64,000 nt of DNA from Tritrichomonas foetus. Taxonomy: Eukaryota > Parabasalia > Tritrichomonadida > Tritrichomonadidae. Positions 10,501-19,601 of this stretch are shown piece after piece (positions within the stretch are counted from its first letter, which is position 1; each line of letters opens with the position of its first letter). The translations under genes and the position numbers were made by a program. The notes below the pieces were generated by a model. The model saw nothing but the letters and a program-made list of their open reading frames with translations, had not been told where the DNA came from and did not search any database. The stretch spans positions 66,337-130,336 of the forward strand of contig MLAK01001115.1 of NCBI GenBank assembly GCA_001839685.1. Reading direction: 5' to 3'.

Positions 10501-12521
10501 ACCCAAATAAAAGAATTGAATTTTTACACCAAGTCAAAAAATTAACAAGTAAATCCAATAGCAATGACAATTTAAGCAAATATTCAAAAGATTTAACATC
10601 AAGTAATAAAACCGATGACTTTTTGAAATATTTTCGGAAAGCTTGTTCTGGATCTTGTGTTCAAACCATATCATCGTATGATCTATTAATAAAGTCTAAG
10701 ATTGTTAAAAAGTGGCAAATTAGAAAGATATCAAATTTCACATATTTATTTTTAATAAATATTTTATCAAGTAGAAGTTTAAATGATCTATCTCAATATC
10801 CTGTTTTCCCATGGATACTTAAAGATTATTCTTCAGAAACTCTTGATTTTAATAATCCTGAAATTTTTCGCGATTTATCAAAACCGATTGGTACTTTAAA
10901 CGAACAACGATTACAAACTTTAATTCAATTTAATAATGAAATACTAGACGAATCAGAAAAATGTTTATATCGTTCACACTATTCAAATCCAGCAATGGTT
11001 ATTGGTTATTTAATTCGAACTGAACCTTTTTCAACACTTCATATTACTTTACAAGATGGAAGATATGATCATCCACATAGATTATTCTATTCTGTAGAAT
11101 CTGCATGGAATTCTGTTACTTCTATAAATTCTGATTTTAGAGAAATTATCCCCGAATTCTTTTGTTCACAGTCATTCTTGGTGAATGAAAATGGATTTGA
11201 TCTTGGAAAATGTGATGGTAAAAGTATTTCTGATGTTGAACTTCCAAAATGGGCTAAAAATGAATATGAGTTCATATCTTTGCATCGAATTGCTTTAGAA
11301 TCGGAATATATTTCCGCACATTTGAATGAATGGATTGATTTGATTTTTGGAATTTATCAAGATTCACAAGAAAAATTTAATGTTTTTCATTCTTTAACAT
11401 ATGGTGATAAAGCTATTAATTCTGATGAGGTTGTCGTCAAACAATATTGTGCTAATTTTGGTAGCTGTCCGCCAAAATTATTTTCTTTTGAGTCACCTCG
11501 TCGAGAAGTTATCTCCTTCCAAAACTTTTCTTTTCTAAAGCCAGAAGCTTCAATTGCCCAGAATTCTAATCAAAATATTGATGGAGCTGTTCTTTATTTA
11601 CAAAATGAAAGAATACTAACAACAAAATCACTCGATAGAAAATATTCTATTAATCAACTATCAAATATAGTAAGTAAATCACATAAAAATGGTATTTATC
11701 GTTTGAATGGTAAATATATTATTTATGCTCATCACTATTCATCGAGTGTTTTTGTATTTAACGCCAAAGAAAATAAAGAAATTGGTTCATTAATGCACAA
11801 TAATTGTGTTGTGAATTGTTTCGCAACAGTTGGAAACTATGTAGTTACTGGTGGATCAAGTTGTGTAACATTTATATGGGATTTAAATAAGTTGAACGAA
11901 ATAAATAATAATGGAAATAATAATGGTATGTTGAACTTCTTGAATAACTCTAATTCTTCTTCTTTTGATGGTCTCAACAATCTTGCTTTAATTGATTCAT
12001 TTTCACTTCATACACTTCCAATATCATCAATAGATTGCAATGCATCTCTTGATCTTATTGCTTCAATTGATGAAGGTCATATGATTTTCCTTGTAACTTT
12101 AAGTTCGCGCAAATTTGTTCATGCATTTGTAATTGAGAACATTAAACATGAAAAAGCCTCTCACATTCTTAAAATCACTAAATCAGGTCGTTTAATTGTG
12201 ACTTCTTATGTTATAGGGGAAGATAAATCGCATCTTAATGTCTATGATCTAAAAGGAAAAGATGTAGCACATTTGGAAATTGGAGGAATTATTGAAGTTC
12301 TTGATTCTGAGACTTTTATAGATGGAACAGAATACATTGTTATTGGCACTAATCGAAAGAATCTTTTTATAGTTGAGTGTGCAAAATACACAATTATTAA
12401 AGCTGAGAGAGATAAATTTATGGTAACTGGAATTGCTGCCGCATTATCTTCTAAGAAAGCAGCAGCTTATGTTAGTGATGATGGAAAATCACAGACACTT
12501 AGCCTTGTTGATTATTGTTAA
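4521..12521 (+). CDS. BEACH-domain/WD40 protein (LYST/neurobeachin-like)
   Basis: This 2666-residue protein has the classic large BEACH architecture. A long helical N-terminal region is interrupted by a concanavalin-like sandwich at about 910-1045. A PH-like segment (about 1880-2010) precedes the BEACH domain (about 2050-2335), and WD-type repeats fill about 2350-2660. BEACH hallmarks are visible: FPWIL, NPEIFRDLSKPIG, a DHPHRLF block, IPEFF, a DLG motif and HLNEWIDLIFG. One degenerate WD blade ends in IWDL. Family members act in vesicle traffic and membrane fission or fusion at lysosomes and endosomes; that role is inferred. Its length is in the normal range for LYST-type proteins and the frame is intact. 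The start is the first ATG of the frame. The stop is followed by A, giving TAAA, a trichomonad poly(A) signal. Confidence 0.95.
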   Translation: MKRKSLLDLPENQHLNVWIDYFSMPCNLVNVSATNQTPLDIYLSAINYNQVPKRKIYASIKKAQNSHELEQILANLFNFDQFSIDNYLILCENVVDHFESCQESKNKDFIPQFILRGFLVLSYKMKKIITLYLNKSTSSDSRSEDLTEQCWSIIHLPLLYLFEEKNKMFDLTIQAISPFLDAFDDLDTIHQLQQNEFIANAFTSIIIALIPYIPNELKKKSGKLFSFVVGYFRKVAKNPNPNYPDHEIIKSAYGLIRIVMSSIEYVSLEQSYQLLEFYLNFISNISYFSRGSSIKAISFSVDGLNLLRHLNHYFDSDNLVKIVHSIFIMLSWLTDQLTITNTNFTKNKIETEKLCYKKWNEYFESTLLVPDPSLFKTKQRGIEDVIYGMRMFFHELNVEHLSTIFKAFAQEISQNNVIKKNLEICIILYRSLLEIRPIYVNDYLQILLFATFFQNCFPKDYSCEISTLEYLYQNVYICFIFRVSVQNSNNMNLILKMLAPMFTGDNFSRTLHFLPIFRSCLMIDESIDFVRSYLNSSIYEGIQLAFINSGYDELVNQLYSFYQIMICSRPIDIFSSFAFIPIIKNSLFIERLHSTMIPCFKIGLEKSLQEINNSKGNNLEYDNQAIILAQKASSNIVEQILFILCDARYKKNLVDLALQLIDIMTESLHLFTNELTEEMNKEGFLTAVSSFASLTSDENILFSCLKFFVELCFVFPDFIQKLNNSVIYKDLLKSTKNCNLSHKIIDELFCFALNENSIVKNNLEKCKILNGSALNLLLDIIKDTEYELYALNFILSMCRVCLSNCFMCFSCGIIGYALSRLHIEELFDVSMEIFKIIGTRFYSPLAMNQTFRAMRLTQEGKKPSYLINYIEIFLDMILHDKMSPISSFFNFTGEKTGIVDCFLDPISFPFSIVTTFRRDNPIDCDSPLISISNERGEILFVVFFKNESMFIRQNNSNYGITVNALIKVNAWYKLFLIFPNTSSVQIYINNVCIQTVNINRIDFSERMEINVGRFLAASFSGDIGPLFFIKSIHLQEIENADQQLNNLRKVHKDILIKFLPWNVDNTKMQTIEKINKNSKATAHLLGNAIPYCSTITDVFQYNGGFEHFLPLFLLLNYQDNSEESNEDSSRLFYSLLSILKHILSLSDTNQYNFEKICGFRILTGFFMQMNPEIFTQSILNNLVSIFEIITLQNLRSQMTQFLWLNFDLWYRMDYALQTDIFNLILYSVWKIDIVSEQHSFDFTSLEFLLFLIQNRKIRCNSLNTKNEKIINNKIENMIEKYPKITFPGSSTMFFSDGQIPILSIEEFYKIQKLSWKFFSDLLGSNSSPSTFLAVFVVMLSHEDINVKKNALYVIETFLKKQQNDLLISLDLVESYEVFIRMIEINNDFEIKLKAIHCIFLLRKALVTQKLNVSSQYMSNSQFNHIIEKVFMLIKNLILNENFPETLIADIYDVSLSSSDDFYMQLSPIKYVELLPLFIHSCQFCRKEKAEKYAIKINSSIVTYPTEFLAFCENDLWPFWIFLFGISSYDLKTDLVQIVHLFSIVTFALLRHSKFFEVINFFAFFRIVEVSFNVNIFPMISSLLGMLAGRAISERLPYEQVKLLSIMIFQSLFFRLKKTNERQIHEISPSLLYKLFNMSSNENINLHRPIESYEIVFGPRVADKWIDHELGLKLNQLLNYLMNNDLNEKLEIITGIPIHCYDIMSFINPLFEGIDNIERIYTIDDFPSLSSHLHMKEDVQFFNLMNTNVFKHKKIFVEEFSTAEKAIRDASEFMKKEISDDEYRRSQSFDKSNFDGFITAHEKSCQLVLLHNHKLALSFIREVTSNGSPWSTEIKIVKWKALTKVDFYGRNIFWALNRNFDNHRKASAMRDSIILSPRKDSVQEKEISFKRILDQNTAFIPVAPKHLKALFSYRVTLITLTKQISGLLHISKKSIIFDGSNISDIFGSPIDTIQKYIDIPLNTIGFIFTRKTLHQDIGIEIFINIHKSFLINFSNPNKRIEFLHQVKKLTSKSNSNDNLSKYSKDLTSSNKTDDFLKYFRKACSGSCVQTISSYDLLIKSKIVKKWQIRKISNFTYLFLINILSSRSLNDLSQYPVFPWILKDYSSETLDFNNPEIFRDLSKPIGTLNEQRLQTLIQFNNEILDESEKCLYRSHYSNPAMVIGYLIRTEPFSTLHITLQDGRYDHPHRLFYSVESAWNSVTSINSDFREIIPEFFCSQSFLVNENGFDLGKCDGKSISDVELPKWAKNEYEFISLHRIALESEYISAHLNEWIDLIFGIYQDSQEKFNVFHSLTYGDKAINSDEVVVKQYCANFGSCPPKLFSFESPRREVISFQNFSFLKPEASIAQNSNQNIDGAVLYLQNERILTTKSLDRKYSINQLSNIVSKSHKNGIYRLNGKYIIYAHHYSSSVFVFNAKENKEIGSLMHNNCVVNCFATVGNYVVTGGSSCVTFIWDLNKLNEINNNGNNNGMLNFLNNSNSSSFDGLNNLALIDSFSLHTLPISSIDCNASLDLIASIDEGHMIFLVTLSSRKFVHAFVIENIKHEKASHILKITKSGRLIVTSYVIGEDKSHLNVYDLKGKDVAHLEIGGIIEVLDSETFIDGTEYIVIGTNRKNLFIVECAKYTIIKAERDKFMVTGIAAALSSKKAAAYVSDDGKSQTLSLVDYC

Positions 12522-13030
12522 ACTTGTTATGTATGTTTTTATTATTTGAGGAAATATCTATTTTACTTTTTGTTTTTTGCTTTCATTTTTCTCGAATATA
12601 CTTTACAAAGTTTCGGTAATTCTTTTCTTTTATAGAATATTAATTCATATATATCATGAGAAATCAATAGATAGATCATTCTTACATGTAAAAATACTGG
12701 TATTCTGTGTGAAAATCGAAAGTTGATGACAAAGATAGTTACTGGATGAAAAATTCTAAAATGAATCTTGAAATTTGATTCTGTGATTTACTGTTTGTAA
12801 TATGATGACATCAAAATTCAACTATCACATTGGCAAAACCACATCTTAATTCATCTATTAAAAAAAGAATTTAGTTCATTTTAAAAATAAATACAAATAT
12901 AGATGACCTTTACTTTAATGAGAGATATCTTCAGACTCAATAAATAAAAGTTTCATAACATCATTTGAAAATTGCAATTTTCATAAAAGCAGAAAAAAGC
13001 AGAAATAAAACATAAACAAAACACAAATAA
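12522..13030. other. intergenic sequence before minisatellite
   Basis: About 500 bp of AT-rich DNA between the 3' ends of two convergent genes. I see no gene in it. From about 12988 it grades into degenerate AGCAGAAA-type repeats that lead into the minisatellite. Confidence 0.5.
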
Positions 13031-13486
13031 AGCAGAAATAAAGTAGAAATCAAGTAGAAATAGAACAGAAATCAAGTAGAAATNNNNNNNNNNNNNNNNN
13101 NNNNNNNNNNNNNNNNNNNNNNNNNNNNNNNNNNNNNNNNNNNNNNNNNNNNNNNNNNNNNNNNNNNNNNNNNNNNNNNNNNNNNNNNNNNNNNNNNNNN
13201 NNNNNNNNNNNNNNNNNNNNNNNNNNNNNNNNNNNNNNNNNNNNNNNNNNNNNNNNNNNNNNNNNNNNNNNNNNNNNNNNNNNNNNNNNNNNNNNNNNNN
13301 NNNNNNNNNNNNNNNNNNNNNNNNNNNNNNNNNNNNNNNNNNNNNNNNNNNNNNNNNNNNNNNNNNNNNNNNNNNNNNNNNNNNNNNNNNNNNNNNNNNN
13401 NNNNNNNNNNNNNNNNNNNNNNNNNNNNNNNNNNNNAGAAATCAAGTAGAAATAGAACAGAAATCAAGTAGAAATAGAACAGAAAT
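13031..13486. repeat. 22-bp minisatellite interrupted by assembly gap
   Basis: The unit is about 22 bp, made of two related 11-bp halves, AGAAATCAAGT and AGAAATAGAAC. One full unit and most of a second lie at 13045-13083. Two exact units lie at 13437-13480, with a degenerate copy on each side. All bases from 13084 to 13436 are N. Any open frame across the Ns is an artefact. The array lies between the 3' ends of the BEACH and RhoGAP genes. Confidence 0.9.
13084..13436. other. assembly gap (353 N)
   Basis: All 353 bases are N and both edges are the same 22-bp repeat, so the missing sequence is almost surely more of the array. The distance between units on the two sides is not a multiple of 22, so the gap length is probably only an estimate. 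Confidence 0.97.
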
Positions 13487-13558
13487 GAAAAATAACTAGA
13501 TCATAATTTTTACAACAATTTCCATGAAGAAGATTTTTCGCTTCTTTTCTTTTTTCAT

Positions 13559-14161
13559 TCATAATATAAAATCGTTCATTTCTTCGTTTGTTATTGCAAC
13601 TGCCTTTTCAAAGAACTCGTTAAATGGCATTGGCTTGCTCAATCCGAGCATATTCTGAGTAAATGCATTTACAAAACAAGTGGAAAGGTTCGCTTGGTCC
13701 ATTTTGTTAATTTCCTTATTATCAAGAATTGCCTTGATCACCGAAAAAATTGAAGCAACGCATTTTCTGTTGGTAACTGGCATGTTGTTCAGAATTGTGA
13801 CAACAGAATCTGGATCATTTGGATTATATATATCGTTGATGAGGTTTGGAGGAATTAATGGCTCAGGCAGTTGAGTGAGCCACTGTTTGAGAAAAGATGT
13901 GACGTCGTGGACTGAGGCGTTTGGTGGAACAGCGCAATCTTGGAGATCGAAAATAACGCCAAGATTTTGGACCATTGAATGACTTCCGCAGATTCTGAAG
14001 AGGCCACAAACGTGGCTGAATTTCCGAAGGAACTCGCAAACGACTGGGATGAAAAACGGGAGATCATTATCGTCGAGAAGAAGTTGGTCAATTGGCATGC
14101 GATAAAGAGATGGAATGTCGAGTTGAAGGGCTTCATCATTGGAGTTTGGATCGTCTGTCAT
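13559..14161 (-). CDS. RhoGAP-domain protein
   Basis: A compact 200-residue protein that is nearly all RhoGAP domain. The GLFRICGS segment carries the probable arginine finger at R56. It is followed by the conserved helical core with PEPLIP-type sequence (about 120) and the ANLSTCFVNAF block (about 160-170), which corresponds to the usual ANLA...PN motif. Such proteins stimulate GTP hydrolysis by Rho/Rac GTPases and so restrain actin signalling. There is no second domain, so targeting must come from elsewhere. The start is supported by an Inr-like TCATT three bases upstream. The PN of the final family motif is degenerate, which leaves catalytic efficiency uncertain. Confidence 0.87.
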   Translation of the reverse strand: MTDDPNSNDEALQLDIPSLYRMPIDQLLLDDNDLPFFIPVVCEFLRKFSHVCGLFRICGSHSMVQNLGVIFDLQDCAVPPNASVHDVTSFLKQWLTQLPEPLIPPNLINDIYNPNDPDSVVTILNNMPVTNRKCVASIFSVIKAILDNKEINKMDQANLSTCFVNAFTQNMLGLSKPMPFNEFFEKAVAITNEEMNDFIL

Positions 14162-14831
14162 TTTAATGAATTTCGAAAAAAAATATGAACTTTGAAAACC
14201 GTTATGAATTCACCTGAATTTGAATATTAACCGTATTTTTAACAAATTCATAAAAATAGTTATATTTTGAATTACCTTTGGCAATTTTGATGACCTTCGA
14301 AAAGTGACAGAATAAATGGTCGGATTAATGATTCCATTATTTTAAAGATGCAAAGGGAAGCTCACTCAGTTGGTTAAGTTAAACTTTTTTGGTGGTCATT
14401 AAAATTATTAAAATATTTTGAATTACCAAATGGATTAAGAATTAGAGTTTGATCTTTCTTTTACATTTGTTGACTTGTACGCAAATTAGATATAAGGAAT
14501 TTCATGAAATTAATGCTCTTAAAAGATCTTTTTTAAATATTTCTGACCAAACATTCTAAAAATATGTGTAATTTAAACGTAATAAAGAAAATGTATTTTG
14601 TATAACCTACAATTAAGCATTTTTGTTTTATTAAAAGTCTTGAGAAATCGTTTCTCAAATATTCTTGAAACATTCAAAAACAATACTTAGAAAAAAGTCA
14701 AATTTCAGAAAACAATCTTCATATTGTTAGTTTAGAGAAAATAAAATTTAAGTCAGATTCAATTATATTGAACGAATGCCATTTCCAAAACCTAACTTAT
14801 CATAGTTCAATAGCATATACATGGTTTATTT
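14162..14831. other. intergenic region, no gene seen
   Basis: 670 bp of AT-rich sequence between two minus-strand genes. A tRNA D-arm-like string at 14359-14378 has no matching T-arm and is not called. Confidence 0.5.
14165..14169 (-). promoter_or_regulatory. Inr-like TCATT of the RhoGAP gene
   Basis: In gene sense the order is TTCATTAAA then ATG. It matches the trichomonad initiator and predicts a leader of about six bases. Confidence 0.5.
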
Positions 14832-16529
14832 TTAAAAATTGATCAAGAAAGTTAATAAAAACAATGAACTTCGAATGGATGAACTTCGATCCATGGATGT
14901 AGTGAAAGTCTTTGATGATATGCATTGTGGTTTATCAAAATCAGGTATACTATAAAATGCAGTAGAATGGTACTGTGTGTTACAACTTTCAAAAATAACT
15001 AATTTGGTATTTGTACAAGTGCTGAATGCTAATTGGGGTACATAACTGACTCTAGCTGGAATTGTTACTTGTGTGAAACCTAGGCATGATTCAAAAGCAG
15101 ATGCTCCTATTGATTCCAGTGTCTTAGGGAATTCAAAATTGGGTAAACTTAGACATGAATAAAAAGCAAATTTACCAATTGATCGTAAATTTGGTGGAAT
15201 ATTTATATTCTCAAGTTTTGAGCACAAATTAAAAACACTATCTTCAATTGTAATTATTGAGTTTGGAAGTTGGCAAGACGTCATTCTGTGACAATTAATG
15301 AACATTCCATAGCTTAATGATGTAAGTTGGCATTCAATGGTAACTGATGGAAGATACCCAAGACTATAAAAGGCATTACTACCAATATATTCAACAGTGT
15401 CAGGTATCGTAATATGAGAAGAAATAATTGTTGAATGAAAAGCAGACTCTGAAATTGTCGAAACACTTGGTGGAAAACTGATTGATGATATTCGACATGT
15501 ATAGAAAGCACCAACACCAATGGTTTCAATACCATCTGGAACAATATATGATGTTATTTTTGGAGGGGCTCTAATTACAGTTTTTTCATCAAGCGAATAA
15601 ATAATTCCATTGATGGCTTTTAATTTTGTATTTCCATTTTCTACTTCAAATTTTTCAAGTTCTGCTACAGATGAAAACGATCTAATGGAAAGTGTTCCAG
15701 TCGCTGATGGAATCATATATGTATCCCCTTTCTTAGCAATTGGATAAAATAGTAATTCTGTGAGATCTTTAGTAAATAAAACGCCATTAACAGATCGAAA
15801 ATAGGGATTACTTTCTGCCACATTAATTGATTGAAGACTACTACAAAGTTCAACAGCTGCATCATTAAATACTTTTATTGATGTACCAAGTTCTAAGCTG
15901 GTCAATAAAGTCATTGAATATAGTGATCGTGAGCCTAATGTTTCCAATGTTGAGGGAAGGATTATTTCAGTGATTAATTTACAAAATACAAAACAATGTG
16001 TTCTTAACTCTTTTACATTAGGTGGCCACCAATTTACTTCTGTTACTGCATTTGAGCACATCATTAATATTGTATCAGTATAGATCATGCCATTTGAAGC
16101 CGAAAAAGTTGGGTTTCCATTTGGAAATTGAATATCTGTCAACTTTGTCATCGATTCTTGAAATGCGACAATCTGAATTGAGGAAATTGTTGATGGTAAT
16201 GATAATGAAGCCATAGAAGTGCAGCATCTGAATACATTTTCTTCTAGTGTTTCCACACCTTCTGGAATAACAACGGATGTCAAGGAAGTACAATACATAA
16301 AAGCTGAATTTTTAATTACTTGTAATGTTGATGGGAGTGTAATTGCTTGAAGATTAGAACAAAGATAAAATGCTCGCATTCCAATTAATATAATACCTTC
16401 ACCAATTTCAAGAGTTTTTGAATCACATTCTTCATATTCCAATGGTGCGACATAATCAACATTTCCACTTTTGGTGATAACAATATTCTCATCACAAGTT
16501 CTGAGAAACAAAATAAAAGCAACCAGCAT
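14832..16529 (-). CDS. BspA-like leucine-rich-repeat surface protein
   Basis: This 565-residue protein consists of BspA-type (LRR_5) repeats of about 23 residues, each with an I-x-x-x-A-F-x-x-C and L-x-x-(I/V)-x-(I/L)-P-x-x-(V/L) pattern. Clear repeats run from about residue 40 to 520. A short hydrophobic N-terminus (about 1-9) may be a signal peptide, and the last 15 residues are hydrophobic with no tail after them. BspA proteins are hugely expanded in trichomonads and many are surface proteins thought to bind host cells or bacteria; surface location here is inferred from the two ends. The array is interrupted near 140-160 and 240-320 by segments with an NGMIY/NGVLF/NGIIY pattern, also typical of the family. 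The frame is intact. Confidence 0.92.
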   Translation of the reverse strand: MLVAFILFLRTCDENIVITKSGNVDYVAPLEYEECDSKTLEIGEGIILIGMRAFYLCSNLQAITLPSTLQVIKNSAFMYCTSLTSVVIPEGVETLEENVFRCCTSMASLSLPSTISSIQIVAFQESMTKLTDIQFPNGNPTFSASNGMIYTDTILMMCSNAVTEVNWWPPNVKELRTHCFVFCKLITEIILPSTLETLGSRSLYSMTLLTSLELGTSIKVFNDAAVELCSSLQSINVAESNPYFRSVNGVLFTKDLTELLFYPIAKKGDTYMIPSATGTLSIRSFSSVAELEKFEVENGNTKLKAINGIIYSLDEKTVIRAPPKITSYIVPDGIETIGVGAFYTCRISSISFPPSVSTISESAFHSTIISSHITIPDTVEYIGSNAFYSLGYLPSVTIECQLTSLSYGMFINCHRMTSCQLPNSIITIEDSVFNLCSKLENINIPPNLRSIGKFAFYSCLSLPNFEFPKTLESIGASAFESCLGFTQVTIPARVSYVPQLAFSTCTNTKLVIFESCNTQYHSTAFYSIPDFDKPQCISSKTFTTSMDRSSSIRSSLFLLTFLINF

Positions 16530-16750
16530 TTTACTATTCTATTTGTTGTATTGGTTTTCAAAGAAACCAAATATTATTTTTCAGAGAAAAATTGTATTTC
16601 ACTGTTTTCTTTTTTCCTTAATCACTTTCTTTTTAAGAAAATTTCATATTTGAATAAAAAACAAACAGTTAGAAAAAAATAGACAAAAAAATAAATTTAA
16701 ATAACAAAAAATGTGAAAAATAGTAAATTCTTCCAAAGCAAAAGATTATT

Positions 16751-17368
16751 TCAGCAGCATTTGGAATTATTTCCGCCTGTTTGAACTGGGTATGCCATTA
16801 CAAATGATGGATGCCTTTGTGCAACAGTTTTTGCAATATCTTCGAAAAGTTCCAAAACATTATCACCATTTTTGGCACTTGTCGTAAATACCTTACAACT
16901 ATGTTCTTCAGCGAGTCTATTAAGAAAAGTTGTGACGCTTTTTCTCTTTTCACTCATGTCTCTTTGGGTTTCTGAATCATCAATTTGATCAACCATGTCA
17001 ATTTTATTAGCTACAATATAAACAGGTGTGTCCGATCCTGAAGTAGAATGAAAAGATGCAATCCATTCATTCACTTCATCATCAGGAGAAGATTCAAATG
17101 ATGCATCAAAAACAATTATTGCTGCGTGAGCATCACGAAAACTGATTGGAGCAAGAGAACGATACCTTTCTTGTCCAGCAGTATCCCAGATTTTTAATTC
17201 TATATCGCCTTGGCTTGTATGTGCTGTCCAATCGTGGACGCTACTGCCTACAGTGGCGTGAAAGCCTTCAACAAATTGTCTTTGAATGAGGCTATGAATA
17301 AGGCTAGTTTTACCAACTCCTGCGTTTCCAATAAGGACAATCTTGTAAAGAGGAGATGAAAAATTCAT
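16751..17368 (-). CDS. Rab-family small GTPase
   Basis: A 205-residue Rab with all G motifs: P-loop GNAGVGKT at 14-21, a switch-I threonine in ATVGSS, WDTAGQERYRSL for switch II, ANKID for guanine specificity and TSAKNG for G5. The C-terminus ends in KCC, a typical geranylgeranylation signal, so it should cycle between membranes and cytosol. The switch regions resemble the Rab5/Rab21 side, but an insertion of about 14 residues (QIDDSETQRDMSEKRK) after ANKID is unusual and argues for a trichomonad-specific Rab. The role in vesicle traffic is family knowledge; the compartment cannot be told from sequence. Confidence 0.93.
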   Translation of the reverse strand: MNFSSPLYKIVLIGNAGVGKTSLIHSLIQRQFVEGFHATVGSSVHDWTAHTSQGDIELKIWDTAGQERYRSLAPISFRDAHAAIIVFDASFESSPDDEVNEWIASFHSTSGSDTPVYIVANKIDMVDQIDDSETQRDMSEKRKSVTTFLNRLAEEHSCKVFTTSAKNGDNVLELFEDIAKTVAQRHPSFVMAYPVQTGGNNSKCC

Positions 17369-17779
17369 TTTGATATATTATATTGAATTTACTCAAATTT
17401 TAAGTTGACTCTGAATTTTTGAATATACTGTAAAAAGCAACTTGAAAAAATTCAATGTTTTAGACCTTTTAATATTTATCTGGTCAGACCTGTACTTAAT
17501 GTTTGAAAAAGTTTCTATCGATTTTATTTATTCAATGAATGCCGTTTATTTATTGAATCTCCGAAAATCGAAATATTGATTCTAATTAGCAAACAAAGCA
17601 TCAGCCTTAATCTATAATGATAAAATAAGTTAACATATTCAATATTAATATTGAATCATACATTACATAGGTAATATTATCAAAAAAATTAAATAATTGG
17701 TAAAACCACTTTGATAAAACTGACTGAAAAGAGTAAAATAACAAAATTTATAGAATATCATTAACCGTTTACTAATAGA
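17369..17779. other. intergenic region with one AACTTTTTC-type motif
   Basis: 411 bp, AT-rich. It holds GAAAAAGTT at 17505-17513, 137 bases upstream of the Rab start. No gene is seen. Confidence 0.45.
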
Positions 17780-18409
17780 CTAAAATGTTACAATTCGATT
17801 CTGGGCAATTATAGGCCTCACATCATCTTCTTTGGAGCACTTTTCTAAAATTGGCCCAAGAATTTCACCAAATATGTTATCGTCGTCAGTCGCTTGAAAT
17901 GAAGGAATAATGATGGTGTTCCTTGGAAAGAATCCAATCACGTCTAAACAATCTTCAACAATAATGACTTCATTCATTGGTCGTCTGAATTTATATAAAT
18001 CTTTATAAATTTTATTATTTTCTTTTCGACACGAATCTCGAAACAATCGATGATCTTCAGGAACGAATGAGAAGAAGTTGCTAATGATTGGATCAGCATA
18101 TTCTTTATTACCAGCAGTGAAAATAAAAAGATTGAACATCTTTTGAAGTTTGTATAATAAATTTGATGCGTTTGGCCTTTCATAAACATAAATGTTGATT
18201 CCATTAAGATTGAAAACCATACTATTGAGATGGTTCTCAATTGGCTGATAAGAAGAATGAGTGAGAGTTTCGTCCATATCGAAAACGAGAACTTTTTTCG
18301 CTGTGTTAAGGTGAACTGTGGTGGCAGGACACATCAAATTGTCACTCGTAAGTGTTATATCATGTGTGAAGGGAATACAAATATGAGTCATCACAGTTTG
18401 ATCGAACAT
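17780..18409 (-). CDS. FCP1/SCP-like (NLI-interacting factor) HAD phosphatase
   Basis: A 209-residue protein built of one FCP1-homology domain. The HAD signature DMDETLTHSS (about 44-53) supplies the nucleophile and acid/base aspartates of the DxDxT motif. ERPNAS, TAGNKEYAD and IIVEDCLDVIGFFPRN give the later HAD motifs. Family members dephosphorylate serines such as those of the RNA polymerase II CTD; the substrate here is unknown. The start is the ATG at 18409, the first ATG of the frame. The length fits the small SCP class rather than full-length FCP1, as no BRCT domain follows. Confidence 0.9.
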   Translation of the reverse strand: MFDQTVMTHICIPFTHDITLTSDNLMCPATTVHLNTAKKVLVFDMDETLTHSSYQPIENHLNSMVFNLNGINIYVYERPNASNLLYKLQKMFNLFIFTAGNKEYADPIISNFFSFVPEDHRLFRDSCRKENNKIYKDLYKFRRPMNEVIIVEDCLDVIGFFPRNTIIIPSFQATDDDNIFGEILGPILEKCSKEDDVRPIIAQNRIVTF

Positions 18410-18947
18410 TTTGTATAATAAAATTTCTAGAATTTGGAATTGAAATAAATTCAATTTGCCCTTTGAAAAATGAAAATCAAGTTGATTCAAAATTCAATCC
18501 AATTATATTTTGTATAGTATCATATCACCTTTTTTTGAATCGAATCGGGAAAATTAAATCAATATTGTGCTAAAAAGATCGGTAAATCTCAGGTATAATC
18601 ATAATAAACAATTTTAAAGTATGCTTCTTATATATAATTATTATTGTTTATATTTATTAATAGTTTATAGATCAGAAATATTGTATATTTATGAAGATAA
18701 TAGAAAAATCATCTATCAAAATGTAGAAAATATCCTCACAAAATTTGAGAAGACTGAATTTCCGATTTTGTTTTCCTCGTGCGTCATTTCATTAATTGTT
18801 AGAGAAAGCAGCATAAATCATCATTATTAAATAATTTATGAGATATCAACAAAAAATAAAAAATAAAAACAACACGATAAAATTCTGAAATGAAATCACT
18901 TTTCAGAAATGATTTCATCATTTGTGACAAATTTGAATCCGCCTAAT
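18410..18947. other. intergenic region, no gene seen
   Basis: 538 bp of very AT-rich sequence. A short low-complexity frame (18621-18830) has no recognisable protein character and is not called. Confidence 0.5.
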
Positions 18948-19601
18948 CTATGCATTAAAAGTCATCTGTTCGTGGTAACAATCTTTTTCTTCTCTTCGAA
19001 AAACAAATTCTTGTATTTCAAAAATAAAGGGTTGAATTTCATATGTGATTTCAGAACTCACTTTATTAAGATATAATGTAACGCAAGCAAGTGTAACCAA
19101 TCCAAAAAACATCACAAACAACATTGCATAACTCGAAATTTTCTTATTTCTTTGTTGAATTCTGTCATAGTTATTATTTCGAGGATAAAATGTAATATTT
19201 GCTTTTGAAAAATAACCAATAGTTGCATAATTAGATAAACTTGAAATTTGAATTTCAAGAATATTATTTTTTGGAATTCGATGATATGTAATATATCCCT
19301 TCAAAATTTTGAGTATATCAATCGAAAAATGCTTCACTGACTCATTTTCGTTAAATATTTTTGTGGCGACAAAAATAGTATCTTTGTAATTTAATAAAAT
19401 AGATACTGATACTTCGCATATACATGATTTTATTCCACTTCGTAATATGGAAAATTTAACACGGTCGCCTTCAAGAAAATGGTAAGAATTTGAGCATAAA
19501 TCAAATGTTGCCAAGAAATTCCTTTCATGCTGGTTTGTTTCATGAAGAATTTCTTGATGAGGAGTTGAGAAGATAATTGGAAACAAAAAATACAATATCA
19601 T
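18948..19601 (-). CDS. small type I membrane protein, unknown
   Basis: A 217-residue protein I do not recognise. It starts with a hydrophobic stretch (1-12, signal-peptide-like) and continues with a beta-rich ectodomain of about 140 residues with a few cysteines (36, 60, 62). A transmembrane helix lies at about 158-178, followed by a 39-residue cytosolic tail with acidic and aromatic residues. The start at 19601 is the first ATG of the frame. A small adhesion or sorting receptor would fit, but that is a guess. It lies tail-to-head with the LRR gene upstream. Confidence 0.65.
   Translation of the reverse strand: MILYFLFPIIFSTPHQEILHETNQHERNFLATFDLCSNSYHFLEGDRVKFSILRSGIKSCICEVSVSILLNYKDTIFVATKIFNENESVKHFSIDILKILKGYITYHRIPKNNILEIQISSLSNYATIGYFSKANITFYPRNNNYDRIQQRNKKISSYAMLFVMFFGLVTLACVTLYLNKVSSEITYEIQPFIFEIQEFVFRREEKDCYHEQMTFNA

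Noticed and set aside
13050..13467. Frames of 131 codons on the minus strand
   Set aside because: They run through Ns and repeats only; the openness is an artefact of ambiguous bases.
14359..14378. tRNA D-arm-like string (AGCTCACTCAGTTGGTTAAG)
   Set aside because: No anticodon stem, T-arm (GGTTCGA) or matching acceptor stem follows within tRNA length.
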